From NCBI GenBank assembly GCA_036362985.1, contig JAYGXS010000005.1, forward strand, positions 27,806,419-27,870,418: a stretch of 64,000 nucleotides of DNA, given 5' to 3'. Shown here one piece after another: positions 1-13,700 of the stretch. The stretch comes from Ligula intestinalis (taxonomy: Eukaryota > Platyhelminthes > Cestoda > Diphyllobothriidea > Diphyllobothriidae). Every line of letters begins with the position of its first letter. The stretch's first letter is position 1. Position numbers and translations under genes: made by a program. Below the pieces are notes generated by a model, which saw nothing but the letters and a program-made list of their open reading frames with translations, ran no database searches and was not told the DNA's origin.

Positions 1-1349
1 GCATCCTTTGCTCTCCACGTTAATTCACATTCTTCGTAAAAATGAATTAGATGGCCGTATTTCTGACAATATTGTCAGTTGTCTTACCTAAACTCCTGCT
101 CAGAATTACTATCAGACAATAACTATTCTGCACATTTGATAATGCCAAATTATTTCTTAAGAGTTAAAATGTGTCTGATTGGTTTATCGTTGACAATTGA
201 CTATAGGACTTATTAACTGCAACGGTCGCAGTCGTAAATATTGAAAGTCCAAACATCATATTTTACTACAGATAAATGTTTTGGAGTATCTCGATAATTC
301 AGAGGCGAGCTAAGTGATTTCACAAAAGGTCCTCCGATTCCAATGCGCACTAGGAAAGGATAATGGAAAAGCATAAAAATGAGCGAAAATAAACACCAGT
401 TTAATATCAAACATACGCATCAGTACATAATCACCTGATGTATCTGGCTTTTTAAAGTCAGCCAGCGTAATATTCGACACGATACACGTTTTGAATGAAA
501 TCTTACGCTAAGTCTGCTTTTCTTGTTGGGAGGCCAGCTGGACGTTCAAAGTTCTAACACCAACGGCGGATCCTTTATTTTTTAAGGATCGAAGTCTTTC
601 CTTTTCAAAATGCATGTTAGGCACACAAAGTTACAACGTTTAAACTACGTGTACACTTTCACAAAATGACTCCCCGACCACATATGACTCAGCACTGTCG
701 TGCTTCCTGGGATCTGAAAACACATATGGCAATGAGGTGAATATATCGCAAGGAGCTAGGTGTAGTAACCCCTAGCAACTGCGATCTTTAGACCATGGTT
801 CCTTAGGAGGGAGGAGAGAAGACGGTGGGAAGGCCAGATTGTTAGGAAAAGTGTATCTTGCATGGAAGGATAAGGGACTAGATGGAAAGAATTTTGACTC
901 TCGGATGACTGCAGTCTGGCTGCGAGGGTGTCAATTCCAGAGTGACGAGAGCGTCGGAAATCTCCGAAATGCCAGCGCACGCTTTGTTACGGCATTCAAT
1001 CACGTGCCTTATGCCTAGACCAGCTGTCATGGCGCGACCTTGAGATGGGTAAAATTTGGCTTGCAGGCCAAAGGCGCCATGCGTCAGCGGATGATCTTGA
1101 GTTTCAAGTGATAGCTAGGGGCAACTACAAAATTTATGAGCATCTTCTGATATTCAGCATTAAATTGGTTAGCGCGGAGTATTGACTTAATGGTCGTTTT
1201 GCTTGCAAGCCATAACTTCCTTTATAAAACGCAATAATATTCAGTCAGCTTAAATTTCCTTTGACTCCGGTATCATTTTGCTAAATGCAAACAATTTACA
1301 GAGTACTATGCTGCATTTTTCATACCAAGGGCTGCAATTTAATGCAACT
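1..1349. other. No gene recognised; left flank of Penelope-like insertion
   Basis: AT-rich, non-repetitive-looking DNA. The only open frames are short, have no recognisable domain and show no exon-like splice borders. Nothing here can be called a gene, RNA or repeat from sequence alone. Confidence 0.5.
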
Positions 1350-1977
1350 CTATTTGCCTGTATAGCTGGTTGTCAGAAAGGAATTGCACATCTAATGTGC
1401 ATTTGAGTAATATTTCTCTTAATATGTCAGATGGTATTCCTACGTCTATTTAATTTGCCACTACGAAGTCACAGATAAGTTCGACTGTTTCTGTTACTGG
1501 AACGTTTTTAAACAATGATAAGACATCTAGGGAGATCATCATCATGCGATTTAAGTTCATGTCCTTGATGCCATCGATAAATTGGAACGTATCTTTATAG
1601 GTATGTGGTGCCAGCTGTTGCTGTATGGGCTTGAGTTTCTCTGCCAACCACTTCGCTATTGCATGATACGGTGAGTTTTTTATGTCTAAAATCGGGCGAA
1701 ATGGCAGCCCATTCTTGTGTATCTTAGGCAGACCATATAAACGGGGAATGTGCGTGCCTACTGGTCGCAAATGTTCGAGGTCTCGGTCACTTACAAATCC
1801 TGCCGTGTGTAGTCTTCTTAAGAAGCCGGTCAGGTGTACCTCTACTTCATCCGTACAATATTTTGTTCGTTGTCTTCCTTCTTAAATTTCGACGGATCTG
1901 ATAGTATGGTCTGCATTTTGGTAACGTAGTCCAATCTGTTCGTTAGAACGACGCCCGTTCCTTCGTCTGGTTTAGTA
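1350..1977 (-). pseudogene. Penelope-like reverse transcriptase, N-terminal half, inverted and broken
   Basis: Read on the minus strand from about 1977 down to 1350 this is the upstream part of a Penelope-like element (PLE) reverse transcriptase. Visible motifs in order are LVTKPDEGTGVVLTNRLDY, a SDPSKFKKED stretch, then after a frameshift near 1850 a segment ending in RDLEHLRPVG. Next come LYGLPKIHKNGLPFRPILD (a finger/palm motif typical of PLE RTs) and MISLDVLSLFKNVPV, the motif A region containing the first catalytic Asp. A stop follows near 1452, then the frame resumes as IDVGIPSDILREILLK and ends at LYRQIE, where homology stops at the left border. At least one frameshift and one stop make it non-functional. 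The downstream half of the enzyme lies on the opposite strand immediately to the right. The PLE family call is firm; the exact clade is not resolved. Confidence 0.88.
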
Positions 1978-2060
1978 ACCAAATAGACGTAGGAATACCA
2001 TCTGACATATTAAGGGAACTCTTAATGAAATGCACATTAGATGTGCAATTCCTTTTTGAC
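1373..2060. repeat. Imperfect inverted repeat (arms 1373-1455 and 1979-2060)
   Basis: The 80-bp arms are reverse complements with several mismatches (for example around 1403-1416 against 2018-2030). Both encode the same PLE RT stretch, IDVGIPSDILRE through DNQLYRQ. They mark the duplicated overlap between the inverted 5' half and the direct 3' half of one element, with the strand switch near 1976-1981, where only a few bases are shared. Confidence 0.88.
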
Positions 2061-3135
2061 AACCAACTATACAGACAAATGGACGGCGTCGCTATGGGCT
2101 CGCCTCTCGGGCCTCTCTTGGACAACACCTTCATGGAGAAACTGGAAAAATTTTCAGCTCAACAAGCAGATCCATGAGTTAAAATACTATGGCCGATATG
2201 TCAATGATATCTTCGCCATCGTCCCAGCAGATACTGATGTAAATGCAGTTCTACATACTGTTAATCAAACGCACCCCTCCATTAAATTCAACTTGGAGGT
2301 GGAGACGGCAGGTTCGCTTCCTTTCTTGGATGTCTTCCTAAGTAGCATCCGAAGGAGCGTTTACCGAAAGAAAACCTGGTCCGGACCGTATACAAACTTT
2401 AACAGTTTTGTACGTATCCAACAGAAGCGTAACTTACTCCGCTGCTTAAGGCAAAGAGCCAGAAAAATCTGCTCAGCTGACACTATTGAAATGGAGCTCC
2501 AGAAACTCCAGGACGTGCTTCGAGAGAACGGATATCCGGACAGATTCAACATGAAGAATATGATGGAGAAAGGAACAAAGCCCACTACACCCTCGGTGGA
2601 AAAGAAGACGCTACTCCTCAAAGTCCCTTTTCAAAGGGATGTAGCAAACGAATTCTTAAGCAGACGTCTCAAGCAAGCCATAGCACAAACTATCCCAGCA
2701 GCGAAAATTCAGGTGTTATTTTCAACCACCTCGATACTGTACCGTGAAGGCTAGGGTAAGCTGCCGACTCAGACCACTTCTATATGTATCTACTCATTTA
2801 CTCGCTCCTGTGGAGCTGGTTATATCGGTCGCAGGAGTAGGTGCTTATCTAAAAGAATACGAGAACACTTCTCGGCATGGCTAGCCAAAGGCGAGAGCAA
2901 AAGCATAAATAGTTCTATCCCCGCACACATGGTTGACACCGGATATCGTGTGGACCCAAGCGAGGTCTTTAAGGTGATTTACAAGGTCTCAGCAAACTAC
3001 CCAAAGTCCCTGGGTCAATGTCTGCTGGCAACAGCAGAAGCAACCGCAATCCGATTGAGCAAACCGGTTTTGTGTGCACAAAAGAATCTCTTGCAAGCCC
3101 CCAACTTGGCATGGCAAACGATTACCTAACTTGCT
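1976..3135 (+). pseudogene. Penelope-like element: RT C-terminal half plus GIY-YIG endonuclease, broken
   Basis: Plus-strand translation starts with IDVGIPSDILRELLMK, then QMDGVAMGSPLGPLLDNTFM (RT motif B). After a frameshift near 2150 comes YYGRYVNDIFAIVP, the catalytic YxDD-type box, here RYVND where most PLEs have RYVDD, so one catalytic Asp is lost. The RT thumb follows (roughly 2220-2750), with a second frameshift near 2750. A GIY-YIG nuclease domain then reads SICIYSFTRSCGAGYIGR, continuing with RCLSKRIREHFSAWL and ending at a stop near 3127. RT joined to a C-terminal GIY-YIG domain is the canonical PLE protein. In a live element it would nick target DNA and prime reverse transcription from it. 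This copy is dead: two frameshifts and a mutated catalytic box. The first half of the same RT lies inverted on its left. Confidence 0.92.
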
Positions 3136-4648
3136 GCACATTTCCACTCTCTGATTGGGCCCTGCATGTAAAGAAAGACAAACTATCGATTTTTAAATTC
3201 AAACCTCCTTTGTAACTGTTTGGCCTGATGAGAAGTTATTTAAATAATGTTAGTTTGAGGAAGTTATATAATAATGCTTTTGATTAATTGCGATCGAAAT
3301 AATATTTTGGTATCTTCTTAATAGACCGGGAAGAAGGTTATCAATACTTTGTCCGCTAGGGACTCATGTTTGCGTTGAATTTAAGCTTTCTTACAGCTTT
3401 TTCGAAAAGTCGCAACCATCAGCTGCGTTTTCTTCTGAACGATATACTGCCAAACAGTAACGAGTACAGTGTGCCAGATGTCCAGTATTCCTGCTGAATT
3501 TCTTTTATATGTTAACTAGCAACGTATCCTCTGTATTCACACATATCTGTGAACACATGAAAGGTCTGTTAACCGAAATAATAATGCTAGTTTTCTATTG
3601 GCCTGTAGGCATATTATATCACGCAAGATGAGGTTAGCTGTCTTTTGAATGCATTTTTTGATTAAAACTCCAGATCTTGCTCAAAGAGAATCCCCAAATC
3701 TTTTTTAATGTAAAAAAATGACGCACCGTTCAATTTTTATCATCACTTGTATGGTCACTAGGAACGTGTTTCTGTGTATCTCAATTTGCAACTCTTTTAG
3801 GATAGGTACAGGTGACATGTATTTTCTCATTCGTCTGTTTAGTCAAACAATTTTCATTTTCAAGTAAGAATTCGTCTTATCCAGTAGGGTGGATGAAGTT
3901 AACTCTATAAAACATCGCGGTGCATTAAAATTTTAATTAAGTCCACATTAAGCACCAAAATTGACTGAAAGTATCCACGTCGCTTGTGAATTTCCGAAGT
4001 TTGTTCTCATTCATTTGATAGGATGACGTTTTAGCTAGGTTTTAAACAGAAAGTCGAATGGATTGTTTCATAAAGATGGGGGTGGTTTCTAGCGCATGCA
4101 CACGCAATCCCCTAAATAGCTGGCCCATAACTTTATAGCTTAGCACGAATACGCATTAGTGTGCATTTGACCTTTTTGCGTCACATGCATAAGCATCACA
4201 TTATTAACAACCTACCACGCAAACGTAAACCACCCCAAACACGGCAGGGCCAGTATCACAGAGCTCAGTATCTAATAGATAATAAGAATGTTGCCAAATC
4301 GCCCTCTTAATGTGTGTATGAATCCGCATGCTCAAGCTCTCTGGCGTAACGTGTGCTGAAATGTTTGCTGTAGTAATGGCCAGTTGGCGAGAGACCAGCA
4401 TCCGGTCAGTCGACCAATCAAAGCGCGCTGACACTCGAGCGTTCTGATTGGGTGTAGGGTGTGTTTAAGGCGACATTATTTAGGCTGAGGGTTCCGCACG
4501 CACATATGCTCTGTGCTCCATTTATTCCGCAATACTTGACAAAGTTAGTTAAGATTAGTAGTCGGTCGCCGTCAGGGAGTGCCGAAACTAGGACAAAACA
4601 AAGGATTACTTTGTTGAAACGTGTCGAACAACCGCAACTACAAGGACT
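3136..4648. other. Presumptive 5' flank and leader of the SUEL-domain gene
   Basis: No coding domain is recognised. The first bases after the GIY-YIG stop are probably the PLE 3' UTR, whose end is not visible. The rest lies upstream of the start codon at 4649 and must contain the promoter and 5' UTR unless a further non-coding exon lies outside. No convincing TATA box was identified. Confidence 0.35.
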
Positions 4649-4742
4649 ATGGACGGGAAAATATATGCCCGTCTTCTGCTGGTCCTGGTCTTCGGACTGT
4701 ATCTCCAGTTGAGTCAGGCGGCCATGGCAGAATTTCAACTGG
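4649..4742 (+). CDS. Exon 1: start codon and signal peptide
   Basis: Starts at ATG 4649 and encodes MDGKIYARLLLVLVFGLYLQ, then LSQAAMAEFQL. A basic n-region, a Leu/Val-rich hydrophobic core and small residues at the A-x-A-like SQA/QAA site make a textbook secretory signal, with cleavage expected near residue 24 or 25. The donor is CTGG|GTAATT, leaving one base (phase 1). The reading frame runs on only to a stop near 4849 without further conserved sequence, which supports splicing at 4742/4743. Exon 2 is 27 kb away, so a missed small in-phase exon in between cannot be excluded. Confidence 0.72.
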
Positions 4743-7700
4743 GTAATTTGCAATTTGTCAAAAATCTATTTTCATATAAAAATGTTGAAAAGCCCTTATG
4801 GTTTATGAATGCATGGTTTTTCTTCTCTCGATCTTGGTTCTGCAGCTGAGAACCCTGCACCAGTAGTCACGTATTTATTTAGGCTACGGCAAAATTCAAC
4901 AGTTTGTCTATGATTCAAGAGTCCCAAAAGACCTTGGTAAATTTCCGGGGCACTGGGAGCAACATTATCCAGAGCAACTTTCTACTTATACACAGCTTCA
5001 TCTGTGGGTCATGTCATCACACGGGAAGTTGACCAATTCCTAGGAGTGAGAAAAGAGAGTGCAAGATACAGAGAAGAAACCATCCTTTTGCTAATCAGCA
5101 CGTTTCTCATTTTAATAAATTTGACGTCGCTGCTAACAGATGACATAGCGCAGACCTCGTGTTCATACCATGTGCGTGTTTTTGGTGGCTGGTTGCATCG
5201 TAGAGACACAGACTCAATGGCTTTTTCTCCTTACAGTTGTTATGGTATTGCCATGTATTTGAAACGTAATATCCGGGTCAATCCTATGTGGGAGGAACAC
5301 ACTGATGGGGTGTTCTGTCGTTGTTAGACACTGTGTGCTATCAGTATCTACTGAGTGAGGGAGAACAGTCTGTTTCAAAATCGACTTATTTGCGTGAAAG
5401 TCGCCATTGCTCTAGGCTTGTTCTCGTGGCGGTCAGATCGCCCTGTGGATGAGACAGTAGGCTTTAATTGAGCTTGCTTTCTCGGGCGGTTCCATCGAAA
5501 AGTTCGGAAAAACGCAGTATTTCTTGATTTCTTTATGCCTCCAACACAGTCAAGTATAAAAAAACAAATTACCGAAAAAGCCCATCACATCTTCTACTGA
5601 CTGTTTATACCTTTTTGCGCAGTCAGAGAAGTCTCTTCGCTCTAGCATCCTATAAAAGTTTGGGCATTGTTAAGCTCTTACCTGCGTGTTCAGATGACAG
5701 ATGCACCCGATAGGAGATAGTTTACTCCACACCAGGTCCGTTCTTCCGGAGAGGTGAACCCTGAACAGCCTATATGCAATGGCTCCACCAATTTACATAA
5801 ATCACCCGCTTTTCCTTCGCCGAACTAAGCAGCCGAGCTGAACCTAACCGCCACTCCCCCCCCCCCCTCCACCCCCCCCCCCCGGTTGGACCTGCGTCAC
5901 CATTCGACCTTATAAAATAGTACATCTCCCGCCGCGTTATTCGGCCCTACTACTACCACCCCCTGACTTAGCGCAGCCCCCTGACAGGGGCTATACACTG
6001 TCGTTGTTGTTGCATGTAGGCATGCGAGCCCTCCACCCGAATTTTTCATGTGAGCAGTGAGAAACTAGCGTGCACCAACTTATCGCTCTTTACCTTTAAC
6101 TAACCGGCAGCGTTTAGCAGCCAACTGCATTTTATTCGGAGGCCTAGGAAGGCAGATATTACAGACCGTACCTCCCACCCTCCCTGTGCAAGATTCTACA
6201 GACGAGCTGCTAATGTCTGTGCATGGCCTACGTCAACTTTCTTAATAAGAATTAAATGTGTGCTGGTTAAATGGAAGCCAGATGGGGACTTGCTTTTGCT
6301 TTCTTGAGAAATCTTGAACATTTTAGGTCAGATAAAGCCACATTTTATGCCAAAGTCTTCTTGACCGATAGGATTAGTCATTTCTAGTCTGGGCTGCAGT
6401 CAATAGAGCTTAGTGGTCGAACCCTAAAGTTACTATGCAATCAATAAATGTCCCAGTACACGTACGACGTTATCCGACCGGGAGTGAGATACTACTGACT
6501 GTCTACGACTGCGAAGCACAAGAGAAAATACCTGGTCCTCCTCTTCTCTGGCAGATGAATGTCCAACGATCTCGTACGAGACCTACTGCTCCCGTTCAGC
6601 CTTGTGGCTCACTCACAAGCCCCATCAACAGCCGCATGATGGCTAGTATTATAAGTATGTAAAAAGGGCTGACAAAGAGAAGGGAGACTGAAATGACCAT
6701 TTCTGTCATCTTTCAGCCATATACATCACGAATTTCTGCCTCGCTTGAACTTGAGAGAACTTCGAAGACGGTTGTTTAATGGTATTTTTCCAATTTTACA
6801 AAATTTTAAGTGCACCCCCAATGCACTAGGGCCTGCCAACAAACCACTAAACCTTACCTAAACTTTCCTCCTAAAGTAGACTGCAGCTAGCTGAATTATT
6901 AAGTGTTATGTCGTAGCATAAAAAATAGGACATTTTCATCCGCGGTGTACAGCATGCGAGGATTGTCTGTGTAATTATCTGGCATAACCTTCGATTGTTA
7001 CATACGAGCTACGAATAACGGATGACATCCCGAAATTTTTAACATTCACTTGGATAACAAAATGCTCTTCAATTTGCATATCATCTGTTTATACTCATTC
7101 ATCTTTTGGGCATGGCACCACTCAGGCTTTTTTCGATGCAAAAAAATACAAGTGACTGTTATTTTCAAAGTATTAGATTGCCATTTATTTGATCGCTGTC
7201 AGAAATGGCTTCATTTTCAGCAATTCCGCAGGCACCTCCCAAACGTTGGTGTCTTAATGTTAAATTTTCTTCCTACTATTTAACTTGCACGGTTCAAATA
7301 GCAGGATCATACTGAACCACGTCTTATAAGGCTCCGTTTATGCTCCTTGGTGGCTCAGAATGATCATCCATCTCTAGAGTATTCACAGTTCAGCGTTCCA
7401 GTCAAGTGTCATTCCTACCGCCTCGTCATACATATGACACGACGTCAACCCCATGCTTGTGGCACATTCCACTTTCCACTCAAAGAGAACTTGGCTGACG
7501 TTCCAGTTATCGAGCCTCTATTTGTTTGGGAACTAAGAATTTCTTTAAAAATTTCTCCACAGATTCTATGGAAGGGGATAAATGTGGAGGTTCCAGAAGT
7601 GCAAATAAACTGTGTGATACAGCAAACAATAGCTTAAAGAGCAATCAAGTTATCGTAGAAGGGTTTTGTTTGTAAATCTACTGCTGATGACGCATGGAAT

Positions 7701-10700
7701 AGAACACGCATGGAAACCCACGTTCTTTCTGCTGAGCAGCTTTAATCTCGTTTAAAGACAGCAAGTGTGTGTGCTGTTCTTTTGCATGTGGTTGTCCTGA
7801 TCCGCATAGCATTGTCCACGTCTAAAGTCACACATTAGCGGAATTGATGGAGGGGGCGTGGGGTGTTAGGGCACTCATTGTTTCTGCAGTTGCCCCCCCC
7901 CCCCCCCCCCCTAACACGCATTTTGCCGAGGAGCATAAATCACAGGCAGAATACAACTGCAGGCAACCACGAAATGTGGCCTTCTTCTCACGAGTACAGT
8001 TGTGTGAAATTTCGCAAATGTATAGGCGGAGCAGAGTGGAATATATAGCACGTGTGAAGATGCGGGTGCCACCGGAATTTCCACGAACTGTCAGCCAAAC
8101 ATGGTAACGTGCCCTCGGGTGGAGCATACGTGTGGAGGGTTGAGGGTTTAAAAGAAGAGACACTTCTTCTTAGAAGACGTCAGTACTTTCGAGCACTTGG
8201 GCTTCTTGTTCGCTCAAGCTGTCAGGTCTGTTGATGGCCCATCATGTTTCAAGTGCAGCAGGTGACCAGAGGCATTTATTTTGCACACTTCTGCCAGCAT
8301 ATATTTGCATGTGGCGTGGGAAAGAAGAATGTAAGATACAGCTCACGAAAGCTGTGCTTTTAAGTGCAGCTTCTTACTCAATGAAATTCTAATGGACGCA
8401 GTAATATATGGAATCGGATGTTTGACCGTCCGAGTAAGTTAACCCTGTGTTGAGGATTTGAAGTAGACTCAAGGTTATAAGAAAGGATTTCATAGAATTC
8501 AGGCTTAGGTTGTTGGCCAGGCCATTTTTCGTTAGGCATCTAGCGCTGTCTCAGACCCTTCCGCACGTCTTTTTTGATATAACCACTATGTTTTCAACGT
8601 TTCTAGTAGGACACTCCGATCTCTGAGTAGTTATTTCCTATGGTAGCTGACCGGTAAAGCAATCTTGATAATGGACGAGCATAGGCCAGTGTTGCGAAGT
8701 GGCAGTTTCTTTATTAAAGACGCAGCTAAGAGTACTGTTCGATATATATCCGTTTGCACTTCATATATAGTGTTATTTGGATTAGGTGACCTCAGAAAAT
8801 TATCGTCTTTTAGAGAGAGAACGATTTACTCTGACGGGAATAAGGAAGCTGACCACTTGTCAAACATTATTTGGAAAATCCTTCATAACAACTCCCGAGT
8901 GCCATACATTTTCATTATAAAATATAGCACATGTGGCCGCGTGTGCTGCGCTGCGTCTGAGCGGAACATTTAAAATTGAAGGTTACTGTTTTACGATTGC
9001 TAGATTAATCTGTAGAAGGCAGTTGATGTGAGTTATATGGCAATTAGAAGACTAAAACTCAGGATTCTCAAGCGTTGAAACGGGAATTAACTCCGCTTAA
9101 CGAATTAAATTTCTCTAACCGAAGGAAACAACCAGAAATATACAATTTACCATGCGCACCTTCATGACGCAGGGCAGCTAGGAAGTGTTTATGCAATATG
9201 AAGAAGTATAAAGTTTTATTTACTTTCGAAAATCTGACTTAAGTTTCAGATGGAAACTTAAGCATTTCCTTCATATCAGTAGAAGATCACCATAGGGGAA
9301 GCTGGCAGCCGACTAAATTCTCCCATAAATATATAAAATAATGTATGCACATTTCGCGATAGTGCAGTGGCTGGAGACGATCTTGTGTGCAAATATTTTG
9401 GTTTGGTTTATTTTAGTTTTATTGAAGGAAAGATTGAAAAATACGTTTGAGCAACTTCTTGGTGACATAGTGACTAAAAAATTCATCGATACAGTAGAAA
9501 AATTCAAAAACCTGGTTGTTCACATGATTGCAGGCGAAATGCATTTGATGGGCTTTTTCACAATGTAAGCGTTTTCTGAGGAACGTATGCAGTTGAGCCA
9601 ATTTTCTTCCGCCGAAGTCCAAAGGCTGACATTTATGTTTCCTTCACACCGCCACTGAACCTATGCTGACAGCAGCTGACTTCTGGCTTTCTATTTATCA
9701 TGTGCTCCGCAACGGATTTCTGCTGTGTAGGACTAATCTAGTGAATTCAGATTGTTCTCCAAAAGACTGTTCAAAGTCAAGTGCCCTTTTTCTTCTACAA
9801 CAGACATATTATCATTAAATATTCAGGATGGCTGTACACTCCGACTTACTTATCTGTCTTTTATTCCACTTTGGAAAATTTCAATCTACAAAAGGGAATT
9901 CTTCCCATAAAAATTTCAGTTTTATAGAGAATTTCGCTTAATTTTAGCAGACCCCACGTTACTCCTTTTGAAAGCATTACTCAGTCGGCCTATTTTACCC
10001 TTTTGTGCCTTTTCTGTTCTAGAACAGTTTTCGTGAGGATAACTAAAATACAAACGTAGAAACGCATGGACAGTTCGCATTGCTGCCTCAATTGCACGCT
10101 GCCCTATTTATTGCTGCGGAAGATATTTTTGGTTCAAATTTAGTTTTCTGCTTATTCAACAAGATATAATTATGCACTGTAAAACTACTATAACCGGCAA
10201 TCTAATTTTTCTTTGTTGCCCTTTTATGTTAACATTCATGAATGAATAAGTTAATGCAGACACCCTCATGTATCAAGTTTTATTTGTTTGGTTCAATTCT
10301 TTTAATCGTGAATCTTAACGAAATTTTTTTATATGATGGCATTAAGCTAAGTGGTGTAGTTGATTTACCATACCTTGCGCGAAACTCACAATGGTACAGA
10401 GGCACATCCACTGAGATCTACAGTTGTGAAATGTTTCTTCTAAACCTAACCAGTGGATGTTTCAACTTTCCCTTTGCGTGGGCTCATTAAATCCTCCGTG
10501 AAGTTCACAAGACCAAAGTTTGCTTTCAAAAGGGGTTAGCACTTTACTGTGGGCACTGTAAAACCTAAAAAAGCAGTAGGTCTAGGTCACTTTAAGGAGA
10601 AACTGCGCAGGTGTCAGAATTAACCTCGCCCTTTAGGCTTCAGCAACACCTCATCGCTCGTTAACAAATTCGGACGCAGGCGATTTAGACATCAATCTAC

Positions 10701-13700
10701 CGGACCTTAGAGGAAAATTTGGGATAAAAATTTCATCGCTTGTATTTTACAGCCTTGAATTTATTTTTACTTTGCCCATTTTGCTAGTCAGCACAGATGA
10801 GGTGAGCCTTTTTCTTTAGCTAGCTCCCTTACTGGTGGAAATACGACAAAAATGATAAATCCAACTAAAACTGTCACCTTCAATTTCCCCAAAACTGACG
10901 CACAAACTTCGGATGAAGTCTCGGCAAACGTCTTGACAGGTCCCATACGAATGTTTATGAGCCCTTTGGAGCCGAATTCATCAGAAACCGCGTAATATTT
11001 ACGCTCTACGTATAGGCAGTCCGCAGTATAAAAACAAGCCATGCTGACCTCGTAGAAGAAACTTATTTGGGCATCCATCTGCATTGGTCTGGATACATCA
11101 TTTGACTCCGCACAGCAGCTGGCAATTCGAAGCATTTCAGCTTATGGGCTCTATCACGAACGTCAACCATTTGCACCTGCATTTTCCTCCCTCAAATCAA
11201 TACAATGTGTGTGAATTTTCCATCTTTCTCAAATCCTGCGCAAAACTAACCATTTCCGCATTCAAAGACTTTAAGAATTCTCAAAATTGTGAGAAACACA
11301 TAAGAATGTATTCAGAATTTTAGGGCAAACCTTGGAGTATTATTACCGACAGTCTACTGCCCTGCGGCTTTCTTTTTCAAATTTTTTTCGCTTATTTTAG
11401 CCTTATGCCACTGGAACACATTTTTGCAAGCAGTATTCTCACAATGCAAATGTTAAACGGGCATTTTTGTTCACTGCATTGTCAGGCTGCGAAAGATTAA
11501 GCTCTTGCATTTTTTCTAGATTCAGGAATTTTCACACATACGGCTGATTCCTTCGTAGTTGACAGTTCATCAATTTTCTTCCCTGAAGAATTCGTCCATC
11601 GATGAAGACTGCAATAAATACCTCACTTCCAAAATCTAGTGCGTGGGCTTACATGTTTCGTGGCCTAAGTCACTAATGACGGTTGGAATAAAAAGCCCGT
11701 CGAAAGACTTGAAATTTGTTATTAAATTCCGGTTATGAGCCCGACTTTAATTTTGCCAGTGTTCTCACGCACATTATCGATGAGTTAGTAGATTACGTTT
11801 AGAGAAAACGAAAAAAAGAAGAGATGACGCATAATGTTGCGGACTTCCTCACAGCCACTTTTTGTTATCCAAATGAATTTTTATCAGATAGGCACCGTTT
11901 CTATGCTCAGGGTAAAACACTCCGTTCAACGGATGGTGAAAATGACTTGTATGGCCAATAAAATTGAACACAGGAACAAAAACCCTCCATGATGCATGCG
12001 GCTTTGCAACAAATTCTGAGGAAATTACCTTTAGGATTAAGGTGTGAGTTTGGGTAAGGTTTTCGGTCCCGTACAAGGTTGGAGTTAAGCTCAGAGTTTA
12101 GTCTAGGTTTTAGGTTCGTAATAACCGCACGTTTTAGGGTAGGTCTAGGGTTAACATTAATTTTACCATTCGTTGATGATTACCCACCGATCGTTAACGG
12201 ATCTTACTCATTCCAGCCTGCTTTGGTCTCGTTTCTCGGGTCTTGAGAGTAAAAGCAATTCCAGCCTCCCTTCTCCTTGTCGGCAATACTGTTAAGGTAA
12301 CCGTTTATTTTAACAGTGGAGTGAGTGTACAGTTTAATACATGGGTAATTAACTTTTCCGGAATTGTATTATGATTTATTTTACGTAGATGGGACATTCC
12401 TTTTGCCGTGCTCTGCTCAGTTGGCCATGCGAGCAACCCATTCCCCCCCCCTTCGAAATGATTACTGCCGTAGCTAAACAGCTAGCAGTAGATGGCGCCA
12501 TCTGGCAAGTTGTAACTGGTTTGGCAAAACTTGATCATAACTTCCAGCTCGTTGAGGCGAAATGTTTTCTGAGAACTGACTGTGAACTGCCTAAATCTTG
12601 CTTCTGCAATTCCTGGTTTATTAACAAGTGCAGTGCTTGTACTTGCTGCGAATAAGCGCAATGACTTCACTCCGCCAACAATTGGTCAAGACACGTGAAT
12701 TAACCATGTAGGGAGCGAGGAATGGAAGCTACTTCCAAGTCCGGCCTCGTTAAGCTAAAGCACCGAGTAAATAACACACTAACGGCTTATAAGAATAATG
12801 ACGATGTCTCCATTTGTAGGTAAGAGTATGAGTCGGAATAATCAGGCATATAGAACTCCAGTCCCAGCGTTCACGCCTCCCTCCCAACTTGCACTAGGAA
12901 TTGCATGCATCGACAAAGTCCAGACACACAACTTGAGCAGGCATCTCCTGGTTGAACGGTTGACCTAGTTTTGTTTAAGCTCTCTGAGTTTTCTAGTATG
13001 TGGTTAAATTACGGTTGACTGGTGGTACTAGCCAAACAGTAAATGAATACTCCAGAATCATTCGGTATTTCAAGCAGTGTCACTTCATAATATCTAGAAA
13101 GTGGGCATTTGTGTTAACGTATTAATATTTGCGGTGCGATTTTATGACCATGTCCATTGTATTCTTAACAGTCTTCTTAAAGTAAGAAACTCTCTTTTCC
13201 AGAAAATAAGTGTGATATTGCTTGTACTGTGCAGCCATGCATTTAGCTGTAATACTAATCATTCGTTGATCGGTTACAGGCAACAGTACCCTAGTCAAAA
13301 AAGTGAGGTTATTTATTTATGCGGAAACCGCTTTTTCCGTAGCTAACTAGTCATTTTTCCAACACACCCTTTCCAACGAAAGCGCGTCGTCACAAATAAC
13401 GGGAATATTCACGAACTTGGCAGTTGCCGAGGATCAGCCCCCTTCTGCGTAAATCTCATTCATATCGACACCTCCCTCCATGCTGAGTTACCTTCAAAGT
13501 GCGTCTCTGAAATCTCATGGGAGTGTTAATATCATCGTGGGTTCATTTATTCGCACATACCAAAAGCAGATTCCTTACCTTGTCCAGAACCAGATTACCT
13601 TGTTAGCCTTGCAACTTTCCAAGTACAAACAGCATTCACAAACAGCCATTCGCCTACTTTAGTTCATGGATGCAATGGTTCTGCTTAGGTCGCATGTTTG

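Noticed and set aside
3225..3260. CTGATGA heptamer at about 3226, after the PLE endonuclease stop, as another hammerhead
   Set aside because: No GAAA box, stem II or NUH site follows at the right distance.
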